Assembly: GCA_963809175.1 (NCBI GenBank) | Contig: CAWEIK010000001.1 | Coordinates: 1,519,020 to 1,583,019 of the forward strand | Source: JACCTU01 sp963809175 | Lineage (GTDB): Bacteria; Actinomycetota; Thermoleophilia; Gaiellales; Gaiellaceae | Reading direction: 5' to 3' | Length of the DNA stretch: 64,000 nt | Part shown: positions 18,936-28,218 of the stretch, one piece after another | Layout: every line of letters begins with the position of its first letter | Position numbering within the stretch: position 1 is the stretch's first letter | Made by a program: the position numbers and the translations under genes | The notes under the pieces: model-generated | The model's input: the letters and a program-made list of their open reading frames with translations, nothing else | What the model was told of the DNA's origin: nothing | Databases searched by the model: none

Positions 18936-18964
18936 TTGACCGCCGCCGGGCGCGGTGCTTAGCT
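18936..18964 (+). promoter_or_regulatory. Candidate promoter for the secreted protein gene
   Basis: TTGACC (18936-18941) and TTAGCT (18959-18964) with 17-bp spacing lie in the 63-bp gap before 18987. The -10 match is weak. Confidence 0.4.
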
Positions 18965-18986
18965 CGTACGGTCAAAGGAGGGGGAC

Positions 18987-19466
18987 ATGAAGAGGCTTCA
19001 GCTCGTTTCGCTTCTCCTCGGGACGCTGATCTTGATCGGCGGGGGTCAGGCAGCGCTCGCCGCGACGCGCGACGACGATGACGGGTGTCGGCCGGTGCAC
19101 GCGACGGGTGTCGGACAGGATCTCGGCGGCGGGAACACCACCGCCACGATCACGCGCGGAGGCATCCTGAATGGGACGACCAACGCGCACTTCGACATCA
19201 CCGGCGGCACGCCACCGGCCCTGAGCTTCGAGGGGACGATCGTCTTCACCACGAAGAAAGGAACGCTGACCGCGAGCATCGCCGGGACGTTCAACGTGGC
19301 GACCGGGGCGTTCGCGGCGACGGGGACGGTCACTGGCGGAACCGGGAGGTTCGCCGGTGCGACCGGGAACCTGTCGCTTGCCGGAGTCGAGGACTTGACG
19401 ACCGGCAGCTTCACCGAGACGGTCACAGGGACGCTTTGCCTGGCCGAGGATGACGACGACGACTAG
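18987..19466 (+). CDS. Secreted protein of unknown function, acidic tail
   Basis: Exported protein of 159 residues with a near-ideal ribosome site (AAAGGAGGGGGAC) before the ATG. A signal peptide ends near ALAATR. The mature part is Gly/Thr-rich beta-strand sequence (GTITGGTGRF-like: ATGTVTGGTGRFAGATGNL), a pattern also seen in allene-oxide-cyclase-like barrel and DUF3224-like proteins. Single Cys residues near each end could form a disulfide, and the protein ends in five Asp. No catalytic motif is recognisable. Confidence 0.75.
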   Translation: MKRLQLVSLLLGTLILIGGGQAALAATRDDDDGCRPVHATGVGQDLGGGNTTATITRGGILNGTTNAHFDITGGTPPALSFEGTIVFTTKKGTLTASIAGTFNVATGAFAATGTVTGGTGRFAGATGNLSLAGVEDLTTGSFTETVTGTLCLAEDDDDD

Positions 19467-19490
19467 CGGCGGCACGTAGACTCACGCGCC

Positions 19491-20829
19491 GTGAACGCGA
19501 CGCACCTCGACGAGCTCTACGACCTCCTTCGGATTCCGAGCGTCAGCGCCGACCCGAACCACGCCGCCGACGTCCGGCGGGCGGGGGAGTGGGTGCGCGA
19601 CCTCGTGCGCTCCGCCAAGGGCGGCGACGCGGAGCTCGTCGAGACGGACGCGCAGCCGATGGTGATCGGCGAGATCCCGGCGTCGAACGACCCCGGCGAA
19701 CGCGCCGACCGTGCTCGTCTACGGCCACTTCGACGTGCAGCCGCCGGCCCCGATCGACCTCTGGGACAGCGACCCCTTCGAGCCGACGGTCAAGGACGAC
19801 TGGCTCTTCGCGCGCGGCGTGGCGGACGACAAGGGTCAGCTCTATTCGATCTTGCGCGCCGCGATCGACCTCGCGGACGAAGGCGCACTGCCTGTGAACA
19901 TCCGCGTCGCCTCGGACGGCGAGGAGGAGATCGGCGGCATGTCGATCGTCGACTGGATCGACGCCGACGAGCGTGGGGCCGACGTGTGCGTGATCTTCGA
20001 CGGCGGGATGGAGCGCCGCGACGTCCCGCAGTTCTGCACCGGCACGCGCGGGCTCATCGCCTTCGACCTGACGGTGAAGACCGGCGCGCGCGACCTGCAC
20101 TCGGGCATGTACGGGAACGCTGCGCTGAACGCGATCCACGCGCTCATGCAGGCGCTCGGCGGGATCATGCCCCGCGACGGGCGGCTCCCCGAGCCGCTGC
20201 GGCAGGGGATCATCCCGGCGTCGCCCGAGGAACAGGAGAGCTGGAGCGCGATCCCGAGCGGCGCGGAGATGCTCGGCGAGGCGGGCGCGAGCCCGTACGA
20301 CGAGCGCGCCGCCGACGAGTTCTGGCTGCGCACCACGGCCGAGTCGTCCGTCGACGTGAACGGCATCCTCGGCGGCAAGCCCGGGTTGAAGAACACGACC
20401 ACCGTCACGTCGGCGGAGGCGAACTTCACCGTTCGACTCGCGCCCGGCCAGGACGTCGAGACGATTCGCAAGGCCGTCGAGCAGCTCGTCACCGACGCCG
20501 CGCCCGAGGGCGCCGAGGTCGACATCCGTTTCGACGGGGGGACGCCGGCGTCGGTCGTCGACCCGAAGTCGGCGGCGATCCAGCTCGGCTCGAAGGCGTT
20601 CGAGAAGGTCTTCGGCCGCGAGCCGCTGCTCGTGCGCGGCGGCGGCACGCTGCCGATCATGGCCGCGGTCACCGAGCGCGGCATGCCCGTTGTGCTGACG
20701 GGCGTCGCGCTGCCCGAGTCGAGCGTTCACTCGCCGAACGAGAAGCTTCCGGTCGAGTACCTGACGAAGGCGTACGACGCCGCGCGCGAGCTCTACCTCG
20801 CGTTCGCCGACCTTCCGCGCTCCGGCTAG
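19491..20829 (+). CDS. M20/M28-type dipeptidase (frame broken near 19698)
   Basis: Zinc aminopeptidase of about 445 residues, GTG start. The first 70 codons (LYDLLRIPSVSADPNHAADV) and the rest are joined by removing one base near 19698, which restores NAPTVLVYGHFDVQPP, the first metal-ligand strand (H and D). Further motifs are FARGVADDKGQLYSIL (bridging Asp), RVASDGEEEIGGMSI (catalytic Glu-Glu) and the dimerisation domain after GARDLHSGMYGNAALN. The HSPNEKLPVEY end has the last His ligand. It is similar to carnosine-dipeptidase-like M20 enzymes and cytosolic. Confidence 0.88.
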
Positions 20830-20836
20830 CTCGCGC

Positions 20837-21169
20837 TCAGCAGTCGACGAGCCAGGCGTGCCCGTAGCGGCGCATCTCGTCGATCACCGGGAGCAGGCCT
20901 CGGCCCTTCTCGGTGAGCTCGTACTCGACGCGCGGCGGGCGCTCTGGATAGCTCGTGCGGAGCAGGATCCCGCCTTCCTCGAGCGCTCGCAGCCGCTCCG
21001 AGAGGGTTCGCGGGGAGATCCCTGGGCAGGCCGCCTCGAGCTCGGTGAACCGCCGCGCACCCTCGGAGAGGTCGTGGACCAGCAGCGCCGTCCACTTAGC
21101 GCCGAGGATCTCCGTGCAGGCCGCCACAGCACACGACGTCGTCTCGTGGATCGGGTTCATCGTGCGCAT
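20837..21169 (-). CDS. HxlR-family transcriptional regulator
   Basis: Winged-helix regulator of 110 residues. It contains CTEILGAKWTALLVHDLSEG, RRFTELEAACPGISPRTLSE and VEYELTEKGRGLLPVIDEMR, the family hallmarks. Two Cys near the N-terminus (residues 13 and 18), one in AACPG and a terminal Cys could sense thiol stress, as in YodB/HypR-type members. It is transcribed on the minus strand just beyond phoU. A palindrome lies 20 bp upstream of the start. Confidence 0.88.
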   Translation of the reverse strand: MRTMNPIHETTSCAVAACTEILGAKWTALLVHDLSEGARRFTELEAACPGISPRTLSERLRALEEGGILLRTSYPERPPRVEYELTEKGRGLLPVIDEMRRYGHAWLVDC

Positions 21170-21179
21170 CGCTACAGAG

Positions 21180-21198
21180 AATATAGCGACCGTACGGT
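21180..21198 (-). promoter_or_regulatory. Promoter -10 and palindromic operator of the HxlR gene
   Basis: On the minus strand TATATT (21185-21180) lies about 11 nt before the HxlR ATG, so the transcript would be nearly leaderless. Just upstream is the perfect palindrome ACCGTACGGT (21189-21198), placed to overlap the -10/-35 spacer, as expected for autoregulation. Confidence 0.45.
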
Positions 21199-21214
21199 TG
21201 CGCGACTTGCGCAG

Positions 21215-21884
21215 CTAGTCGGAGTGGGAGGCGTCCGTGAACTCGCGGAACTCGCCGGAGACGAGGTACGCAGTCCGCTCGCCGATGTCGACCGCGTGGT
21301 CGCCGATCCGCTCGAAGCACCGCGAGACGAGGATCATCCGCAGGCCCCACTCGTGCAGCTTCGGGTCGCGCCCGAACGAGAGCACCTGCTCGACGAAGCG
21401 CCGGTTCGTGCGGTCGATCAGCTCGTCGAGGTCGACGAGCGTCTCGGCCTGCTCGAGGTTGCGGGACGAGAAGGAGTCGAGTGCGACGCGGATCATCTCC
21501 TCTGCGCGCGCGCCCATCTCCTCGAACGCGTCGACGAACATCCGGTCCGGCGCGACCGGGCGGCGCGAGCTTGACGAGCTTCGCGATCGTCACGCAGTAG
21601 TCGCCGATCCGCTCGAGGTGCAGGTTGACGTGGAGCATCGACAGCACGAGCCTGAGATCGCCCGCGACCGGCGTCTGTCGTGCGAGCAGGTCCTGGATGC
21701 CCTCCTCGACGGCGAGGTAGCGCGAGTCGATCTCGTCGTCGAAGGCGATCACCTCGTCGGCGAGCTCCCCGTCCTGTTGCACCAACGCGTTGAGGGCTCC
21801 GCGCAGCGAGCGCAGCGCGAGCGTTCCCTCCTCGTGGATCGACGCTTCGAGCTGGTCGAGATCTTCTTGGAAGCCGACCCTCAT
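21215..21884 (-). CDS. phoU: Phosphate transport regulator PhoU (frame broken near 21556)
   Basis: Two PhoU three-helix repeats, about 222 residues. The first repeat (FQEDLDQLEASIHEEGTLAL; ERIGDYCVTIAKLVKLAPP) and the second (APDRMFVDAFEEMGARAEEM; CFERIGDHAVDIGERTAYLV) are joined by removing one base near 21556. Each repeat has the metal-binding E(R)IGD motif. PhoU links the Pst transporter to the sensor kinase and limits phosphate uptake. The ATG overlaps the pstB stop (ATGA). Confidence 0.9.
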
Positions 21885-22729
21885 CCGAACCTCCCCGTCA
21901 CGTAGTCCTCGGTCCGCTTGTCGCTCGGCTGAGTGAAGATCTTCGACGTCTCGTCGTACTCGACGAGGATTCCGGTGCGATCCCCCTCGGGCGCGATGTT
22001 GACGGAGAAGAACGCCGTCATGTCGGCGACGCGCGCGGCCTGCTGCATGTTGTGCGTGACGATCAGGATCGTGAAGTCCTTCTTGAGCTCGTGCATGAGG
22101 TCTTCGATCCGCGTCGTCGCGATCGGGTCGAGCGCAGACGCCGGCTCGTCCATCAGGATCACCTCGGGCTCGGTCGCGAGCGCACGCGCGATGCAGAGGC
22201 GCTGCTGCTGACCACCCGAGAGCCCGAGCGCGCTCTTCTTCAGCCGGTCCTTGACCTCGTCCCAGAGCGCCGCTCGGCGGAGCGCCTGCTCGACGCGCTC
22301 TTCGAGCCCCTTCCTCCACCCGAGCACGCGCGGCCCGAACGCGACGTTGTCGAAGATCGTCTTCGGGAACGGGTTCGGCTTCTGGAACACCATCCCGATC
22401 TGCTTTCGCACCTCGACCGGGTCGACGCCCTTGCCGTAGAGGTCCTCACCGTGGTAGAGCACCGTGCCGTGCACCTTCGCGCCGGGGATCAGCGCGTTCA
22501 TGTGGTTGAAGACGCGGATGAACGTGCTCTTTCCGCAGCCCGACGGTCCGATGATCGCCGTCACCTCGTTGCTGTAGATCGGAAGCGTGATTTCCTGCAC
22601 GGCGAGGTTGCCGTCGTAGGACACGCCGACGTTCTGCACGTCGAAGACGACGTCCTTGTGCTGCAGGGCGGGCGTGCGAGTGAGGTCTTCGGCGATCTTC
22701 AAGGTTCGGTTCGTGTCCGTCACGCTCAT
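21881..22729 (-). CDS. pstB: Phosphate ABC transporter ATP-binding protein
   Basis: ABC ATPase of 282 residues. Walker A is IIGPSGCGKSTFIR, with the PstB-specific MVFQKPNPFPKTIFDNVAFG, signature LSGGQQQRLCIARAL and Walker B EVILMDEPASALD. The ATG at 22729 follows an AGGAGGTGG ribosome site that lies inside the end of pstA, and overlaps the pstA TGA by one base. It energises the PstCA channel. Confidence 0.96.
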   Translation of the reverse strand: MSVTDTNRTLKIAEDLTRTPALQHKDVVFDVQNVGVSYDGNLAVQEITLPIYSNEVTAIIGPSGCGKSTFIRVFNHMNALIPGAKVHGTVLYHGEDLYGKGVDPVEVRKQIGMVFQKPNPFPKTIFDNVAFGPRVLGWRKGLEERVEQALRRAALWDEVKDRLKKSALGLSGGQQQRLCIARALATEPEVILMDEPASALDPIATTRIEDLMHELKKDFTILIVTHNMQQAARVADMTAFFSVNIAPEGDRTGILVEYDETSKIFTQPSDKRTEDYVTGRFG

Positions 22730-23595
22730 CACCACCTCCTCTGGTAGCGGTTCCGGAGCCAGATGGCGACGGCGTTGAGAGTCAGCAGGATGCCGAGCAG
22801 CACGATAATCGCAGCCGCGGCGAGAGAACGGAACTCCTCCTGAGGAAGTCGCACCCACTGGTAGATCTGGATCGGCAGCGCCGTGAACGGCCCGAGGATC
22901 GTCGGGTCGAACGCGACGTACGTCACGGCGCCGACCATGATCAGCGGCGCAGTCTCGCCGATGCCACGCGACACCGAGAGGATCGAGCCGGTCGCGATCC
23001 CCGGGAGCGCTGCCGGGAGCACCTGCCGCGACGTCACCTGCCACTGGGTCGCGCCGAGCGCGTAGCCACCCTGTCGGATCGTGTCGGGGACGGCACGGAG
23101 TGCCTCGCGCGACGCGATGATCATGTTCGGGAGGACGAGCAGCGTCAGGATCAGCGCGCCGGCGAGCAGCACCTGGCCGAGCCCGATCCCTCGCACGACG
23201 AACGCGAGGCCGAGGATCCCGTAGACGATCGACGGGACGGCAGCGAGGTTCTGGATGTTCAGCTCGAGCAGCCGGTTGTACCAGCGCTTTCGATCTGCGT
23301 ACTCCTCGAGGTAGATCGCCGTTCCGACGCCGATCGGCACCGTGAAGAGGATCACCATGATGCCCAGGTAGATCGTCGCCAGGATCGCAGGCTTCGCGCC
23401 CGCGATCGCCGGGTCGATCGACGGCGGGTTCGTGAAGAGCGTCTTGGTGACGTACGGCCAGCCCTTCCGGAAGACGTCGACGAGCAGCGTCACCAGCGTG
23501 ACGAAGCCCACGATCAGCGAGAGGAGCAGGACCCCCTTGAACAGCGCGCCCTTGATGTCCCGCCCGCGGCGCTTCAGGTTCACGGTCTCGGTCAC
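22729..23595 (-). CDS. pstA: Phosphate ABC transporter permease
   Basis: Permease of 288 residues, GTG overlapping the pstC stop by 4 bp. About six hydrophobic segments are visible (GVLLLSLIVGFVTLVTLLVD; AILATIYLGIMVILFTVPIG). It contains the EAA-loop region YALGATQWQVTSRQVLPAAL and the characteristic TAIYLEEYADRKRW. With PstC it forms the phosphate channel. Confidence 0.95.
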   Translation of the reverse strand: MTETVNLKRRGRDIKGALFKGVLLLSLIVGFVTLVTLLVDVFRKGWPYVTKTLFTNPPSIDPAIAGAKPAILATIYLGIMVILFTVPIGVGTAIYLEEYADRKRWYNRLLELNIQNLAAVPSIVYGILGLAFVVRGIGLGQVLLAGALILTLLVLPNMIIASREALRAVPDTIRQGGYALGATQWQVTSRQVLPAALPGIATGSILSVSRGIGETAPLIMVGAVTYVAFDPTILGPFTALPIQIYQWVRLPQEEFRSLAAAAIIVLLGILLTLNAVAIWLRNRYQRRW

Positions 23596-24517
23596 TCGTA
23601 CTCCTCCCGGAAGCGCTCGACGAGCCTGATCGAGATCACGTTCAGGATCAGCGTCATCACGAACAGCGTCGCGCCGACCGCGAAGATCGTCTTGTACTCG
23701 ACGGACCCGGTCGGCACGTCGCCCGCCCCGGTCGCGGCGATGAAGGCGGACATCGTCTCGACGGCCTGACGCGGGTCGAAGGTGAGGTTCGGCTGTTGGC
23801 CGGCCGCGACGAGCACGATCATCGTCTCTCCGACCGCGCGGGAGATGCCGAGCACGAACGACGCGGTGATTCCGGAGACGGCTGCCGGCACCACGATCCG
23901 GGTTGCCACCTCGCGCCGGGTCGCGCCGAGCGCGAATGCGCCGTCGCGAAGGTCGTGGGGAACGGCGGACATCGCGTCCTCCGAGAGCGAGGCAACGGTC
24001 GGGAGGACCATCACGCCCATCACGAGGCCGGCGGAGAGCACGTTGAAGATGTCGACGTTGAAGCTCAGGTCACGCAGGAGCGGCGTGAAGAACGTCAGGG
24101 CGAAGTACCCGTAGACGATCGTCGGGATGCCTGCGAGCAGTTCGAGCATGGGCTTCAAGACGCTGCGAGTGCGCCGACTCGCGTACTCGCTGAGGTAGAT
24201 CGCCGACCCGAGCCCGAAGGGAATCGCGACCAGCACCGCCCAGAACGTCACCGAGAGCGTCCCGACGACGAGCGGGACGACGCCGAACAGCGCCGGCTCG
24301 AAGAGCGGCGCCCACTCCGTCCCCGTCAAGAAGTCGACGATCGAGACCTCCTGGAAGAACTCGAACGCCGGGATGAAGAGCGCGGCGATGATCCCGATCG
24401 TCGTCGCGACGGAGATGAGCGCGCAGAAGCCGAGGAGCCCCTTGATCAGGAGCTCCCCGTACCTGACGCGACTCGCCCTGCAGCCGCGCCGGGCGCCGCC
24501 TCCGCGCGAACGGTCAA
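23592..24517 (-). CDS. pstC: Phosphate ABC transporter permease (frame change near 24465)
   Basis: Permease of about 308 residues. The main frame (LLGFCALISVATTIGIIAAL; GLGSAIYLSEYASRRTRS; EAA loop FALGATRREVATRIVVPAAV) has no start of its own. A TTG at 24517 overlapping the pstS TGA gives TVRAEAAPGAAAGRVAS, which joins the main frame (RYGELLIKGLLGF) if one base is missing near 24465. This is one of only three apparent deletions in the window. It is otherwise a normal PstC. Confidence 0.85.
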
Positions 24518-25469
24518 CCGGTGCTCGCCGCCGCCAGGTCGGCCTTCGCCTTCGTGAGCTGCTCGTCGGTCAGCGGGACGAACTGCGCCGTCTCGGCGAT
24601 CTCCTGCTCGTTGTCGAGGATGAACTCGACGAACGCGTGCACCTCGGGCCGGGCGAACGACGCCTTCTTCGCGTAGATGAAGAGCGGTCGGGAGAGCGGC
24701 GTGTACGTCCCGTTCTGTGCCGTCTCCACGGACGGCGCCACGCAGCCGTCGCCCGCCGTCGATCTCGAGCGCCTTCAGCGTGTCCTTGTTCTGCTCGAAG
24801 TACGAGAGCCCGAAGTAGCCGAGCGCGCCCTCGTCACCGGACACACCCTGCACGGTCACGTTGTCGTCCTCCGTCGCGGAGTAGTCGGAGCGGCTTCGAC
24901 CCTCCTCGCCGTTGATCGCGGTCGGTGAAGTAGTCGAACGTCCCGGAGTCGGTGCCGGCGCCGTAGAGCTTCATCGACACGTCGGGGAACGAGGGATCGA
25001 CGTCGCTCCACGACTTCACCTTCGAGCCGGTGTCCCAGATCTTCTTGAGCTGCGCGACGGTGAGGCAGTCGACCCAGTCGTTCTCGGGGTTCACGACCAC
25101 CGTCAGCGCGTCGTTCGCGACCTGAAACTCGACGAACTCGATGTTCTTTGCCGCGCACGCCGCCTTCTCGTCGTCCTCGATCGCGCGTGAAGCGTTCGAG
25201 AGATCGGTCTCTCCCGCGCAGAAGCGCTCGAAGCCGCCTCCGGTGCCGGAGACGCCGACGGTGATCTGGACGCCGGGTTCGCACGCCTCGGAATTGCTCC
25301 GCCGCCGCCGTCGTGTACGGACCGACGGTGCTGGAGCCGTCGACGATGATCCGGCCGGAGAGGTCGCCGGCGGCGGCGGTGCCGGTGTCGGCGGAGCGTT
25401 GTCGTCGTCGCCGCCGCAACCGGCGGCCACGAGTGTCAGCAGGACCAGGGTGAAGCTGAAGATGCGCAT
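24514..25469 (-). CDS. pstS: Phosphate-binding lipoprotein PstS (four frame changes)
   Basis: Periplasmic-type phosphate-binding protein of about 317 residues. A signal peptide with lipobox LTLVAAGC starts at ATG 25469. The frames to join are the N-terminus, GRIIVDGSSTVGPYTTAAAE, CEPGVQITVGVSGTGGGFER, AINGEEGRSRSDYSATEDDN and DGCVAPSVETAQNGTYTPLS. Three single-base insertions (near 24753, 24921, 25290) and one deletion (25370-25430) separate them. All phosphate-loop segments (DGSSTVGP, SRAIEDDE, GTDSGTFDYF) are present. The density of errors in so conserved a gene argues for sequence error rather than decay. Confidence 0.85.
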
Positions 25470-25541
25470 GCGAACAGGATCCTTTCGTCGCTGGGCTGCC
25501 GTGAATTGTCCGGACCGCCGTCCGTCGATGGGTCGAGGGGC

Positions 25542-25574
25542 GGTCAACGTCTGGTGACGATCTGGTAACGACCT
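25542..25574 (-). promoter_or_regulatory. PHO-box array upstream of pstS
   Basis: Three consecutive 11-nt direct repeats on the plus strand begin GGTCA, GGTGA and GGTAA at 25542, 25553 and 25564. Read toward pstS they give TTACC/TCACC-type units with an exact 11-nt period, the architecture of actinobacterial PHO boxes bound by PhoP/PhoB-type regulators. The distance to the pstS ATG is about 73 bp. Confidence 0.7.
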
Positions 25575-26400
25575 AGGCGGCTTGCGGGAGCGACCGCGCG
25601 CCGAGCGCGAGCAGCGCCTGGGCGAAGACGTCGTTCCCGTCGAGGGCGTACTCGGGGGTGAAGTCGACTGCGCCGTTCAGCTCGAGGACGACGTGTGAGC
25701 GTCCGCGCGGGAGGAGGTCGACGCCCACCAGGTCGGCACCGACGGCGGCGGCGGCGGCGAGGGCGAGCGACCTGGCCCGCCGACCCGGGATCGCCGGGTG
25801 CCGGGTGCCGCCGAGCGCGACGTTGGTGCGCCACTCGCCTTTCGCGGCGACCCGCGCGACCGCGCCAACCACCTCGCCGGCCGCGACGAGGATGCGCAGG
25901 TCACGGCCGGTCGGCTCGATCAGCTCCTGAGCGATCGCGCCCTGCTCGCGGAACCACGGCTCGTCGCGGAGTTGCTGCAGGCAGCGTCGCAGCGACCGCT
26001 TCGTCGTGCACAGGTGCACGTGGCGCCCCCAGCTGCCAAAGCGCGGCTTGATCACGACCGGTAGCTCGATCCCCGACGGGCTCGCGCCTGCGGGGAGGAA
26101 CGCCGTGCGTGGGTGGGGCAGGTTGACGGCCCGCAGTCGGAGCGCCGTCTCGAGCTTGTCGTGCATCGCGACGAGCGCGTCCGGCGGGTTGAGCACCGAG
26201 ACCCCCTGCCGCTCGAGTCTGCGCAGTGACCAGAGCCCGGGCTCGATCCCGTCGAGACTCGGGCGGATGTCGAGCCGCGCCAGCGCCACGTCGCCGCGGC
26301 CGAGCGTCCTCAGGGCGGCCCGAGGCGTGACGATCGTCGCGCCGCGCTCGGCGAGGAGGGCGTTCGTGCCGGTGCGCCGGTGCGCGACGAGCGCGAGCAT
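25573..26400 (-). CDS. ATP-grasp protein, RimK/LysX-like
   Basis: ATP-grasp ligase of 275 residues. It contains NPPDALVAMHDKLETALRLR (pre-ATP-grasp helix), ELPVVIKPRFGSWGRHVHLC (ATP-binding Lys and Gly-rich loop), AQELIEPTGRDLRILVAAGE, RTNVALGG and VLELNGAVDFTPEY with Mg-binding Glu and Asn. RimK-family members add Glu, Lys or similar residues to a protein or carrier C-terminus; the acceptor here is unknown. It lies between pstS and the sensor kinase, inside the phosphate island, and its 3' end overlaps the PHO-box array. Confidence 0.85.
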   Translation of the reverse strand: MLALVAHRRTGTNALLAERGATIVTPRAALRTLGRGDVALARLDIRPSLDGIEPGLWSLRRLERQGVSVLNPPDALVAMHDKLETALRLRAVNLPHPRTAFLPAGASPSGIELPVVIKPRFGSWGRHVHLCTTKRSLRRCLQQLRDEPWFREQGAIAQELIEPTGRDLRILVAAGEVVGAVARVAAKGEWRTNVALGGTRHPAIPGRRARSLALAAAAAVGADLVGVDLLPRGRSHVVLELNGAVDFTPEYALDGNDVFAQALLALGARSLPQAA

Positions 26401-26481
26401 TGTTCGACAGCATCGGTGAGCGACGGCCGAGGCGCCACCGGGTTCACGGCCTTCTCACCACACGTTCACCACTCGCGCACC

Positions 26482-27404
26482 TCAAGTGCTGGGGAACCGT
26501 GAGCGGATCGTGAGCCCCCCGCCGGGCGGGCTGGTCGCTTCGACCGTCCCGCCCGCGGAGGTCACGACGTGCTTGACGATCGCGAGCCCGAGCCCGGTGC
26601 CGCGCGACGAGCGCGCGCGGTCGGCGCGGTAGAAGCGCTCGAACAGCCGGGGCAGGTCGTCCCGGCCGACTCCCTGCCCGTCGTCGGCGACCGTCACGAC
26701 GATGTCGCCCGTCGCCGGCCTCCGCGGAGATCCGGCAGCGTGCGCCCGGCCCCGCGTACCGGATCGCGTTCGCGACGAGGTTCTCCAGGACGACGCGCAG
26801 CATCCGTGGCCGGAGCGGGACCTCGAGCCCGTCCGGGACGTCGACTTCGAGCTTGACGTCGGCCCGATCGGCCGATTCGGCGAGCGCCTCTGACCACGTC
26901 CTCGGCGGTCTCCCTGATCGGCGTCGCGCCGAGTGCCACGACCTGGCGCCCCGTCTCGAGCTCCGAGAGGAAGAGCACGTCGTCGATCAGCTCGCCGATC
27001 TGCTCGACCTCGCGTCGGGCACGGTCGATCAGCTCCAGCGGATCCTCGCCCGGAAGCGCAGCCGTCTCGAGCAGCGAGAGGAGTCGCGCGAGCGGCGTCC
27101 GGAGCTCGTGCGAGACGGCGGCCGTGAAGCCGGCGCGCAGCTCGTCGTACGCCGCATTCTCCGACGGCTCGCTCAGGTAGAGGAGCGTCTCGCGCTCGCC
27201 GAGCGCGTCGTAGGGAACCTCGACCGGCCGCCGGGCGTTGCGGGCTTCTTCCGACAGCCGCTGCCCGAGCTCGAGGTCGGGCAGCGCCTCGCGGGCGCGG
27301 CGGCTGGCGGCAACGACGCGCCCCTCCCGGTCGAGCACGACCATGATCTCGCGGCTCTCCTCGATCGCCGCGCGACCACGGGCCGCTTCGAAAGCCATGG
27401 GCAT
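26482..27404 (-). CDS. PhoR/SenX3-like sensor histidine kinase (two frame changes)
   Basis: Kinase of about 306 residues, ATG 27404. A PAS-like segment (REIMVVLDREGRVVAASRRA) precedes the HisKA H-box AAVSHELRTPLARLLSLLET. Removing single bases near 26887 and 26709 joins VLENLVANAIRYAGPGARC (N-box), VTVADDGQGVGRDDLPRLFE (G1/F box) and GTGLGLAIVKHVV (G2). There is no clear transmembrane helix, so it is cytoplasmic or relies on PhoU/Pst for input, as proposed for SenX3-type kinases. It is divergent from its likely partner regulator at 27523, with a PHO-box array between. Confidence 0.85.
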
Positions 27405-27448
27405 CGGTTCGCCTTGTACCGCTTTGTTCCGGCCGAGGAAGCGCCTCT

Positions 27449-27492
27449 TTACCACCTCGTCACCAGTTTCTCACCCACCGTGCACCCTGCGT
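27449..27492 (+). promoter_or_regulatory. PHO-box array between kinase and regulator genes
   Basis: Four 11-nt direct repeat units begin TTACC, TCACC, TCACC and GCACC at 27449, 27460, 27471 and 27482. They run in the direction of the regulator gene at 27523. Exact 11-nt spacing matches actinobacterial PHO boxes and suggests autoregulation. Confidence 0.7.
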
Positions 27493-27522
27493 GACCCCGT
27501 CGGAAACCATGATCCGGGCGAA

Positions 27523-28218
27523 ATGTCCAAGGTGCTCATCGTCGAGGACGACGAGGTCATCGGCCGCGGGATCTCGGGCCACCTCGCAAACGCCGGCTTC
27601 GAGCCGCTCGTCGTGACCAGGGGCGAGACCGGTCTCGCGCGGCTCCGGTTCGAGCGGCCGGACGTCGTCGTGCTCGACCTGATGCTCCCCGGCCTCGACG
27701 GCTGGCAGCTGATCGAGACGGCGCGGGCCGAGGGGATCGGCACCCCGATCCTCGTCGTGAGCGCGCGAGGCACCGAGCAGGACCGCGTCAGGGCGCTCGA
27801 GCTGGGCGCCGACGACTACCTCGTCAAGCCGTTTGCCATGCAGGAGCTCGTGGCCCGGGTCCGAGCCGCCGCGCGCCGGGGCGTTCGGGCGCAGGAAGAG
27901 ACCCGGGGCGAGCCGATCGAGGTCGAGGAGCTTCGCCTCGACCCGCGGGAGGTGCAGGCCTACGTCGCCGGCGTCAACGCGAACCTCACCCCGACGGAGT
28001 TCCGCCTGCTCTACGCTCTGGCCCAGGAACAGGGACGGGTCGTGACGCGGGAGGAGCTCATGCAACGCATCTGGGGACGCAGGCAGCGTCATCGCGACCG
28101 CACGGTCGACGTCTTCGTCCGCAAGCTTCGCAACAAGATCGATCAGCACGCGCCGGCCCACACGTTCCTCCATACACGACACGGAGTCGGGTACAAGCTC
28201 CAAGCGCTGCCGAAGTAG
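27523..28218 (+). CDS. PhoB/RegX3-like response regulator
   Basis: OmpR/PhoB-type regulator of 231 residues. The receiver has VLIVEDDEVIGRG, phospho-Asp in VVVLDLMLPGLDGW, VVSARGTEQDRV and DDYLVKPFAMQELVARV. The winged-helix domain has LTPTEFRLLYALAQEQGRVV and RDRTVDVFVRKLRNKID. It is divergent from the PhoR-like kinase and ends overlapping the ppk1 GTG by one base (TAGTG). It probably binds the PHO boxes and controls the pst and polyphosphate genes. Confidence 0.92.
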   Translation: MSKVLIVEDDEVIGRGISGHLANAGFEPLVVTRGETGLARLRFERPDVVVLDLMLPGLDGWQLIETARAEGIGTPILVVSARGTEQDRVRALELGADDYLVKPFAMQELVARVRAAARRGVRAQEETRGEPIEVEELRLDPREVQAYVAGVNANLTPTEFRLLYALAQEQGRVVTREELMQRIWGRRQRHRDRTVDVFVRKLRNKIDQHAPAHTFLHTRHGVGYKLQALPK

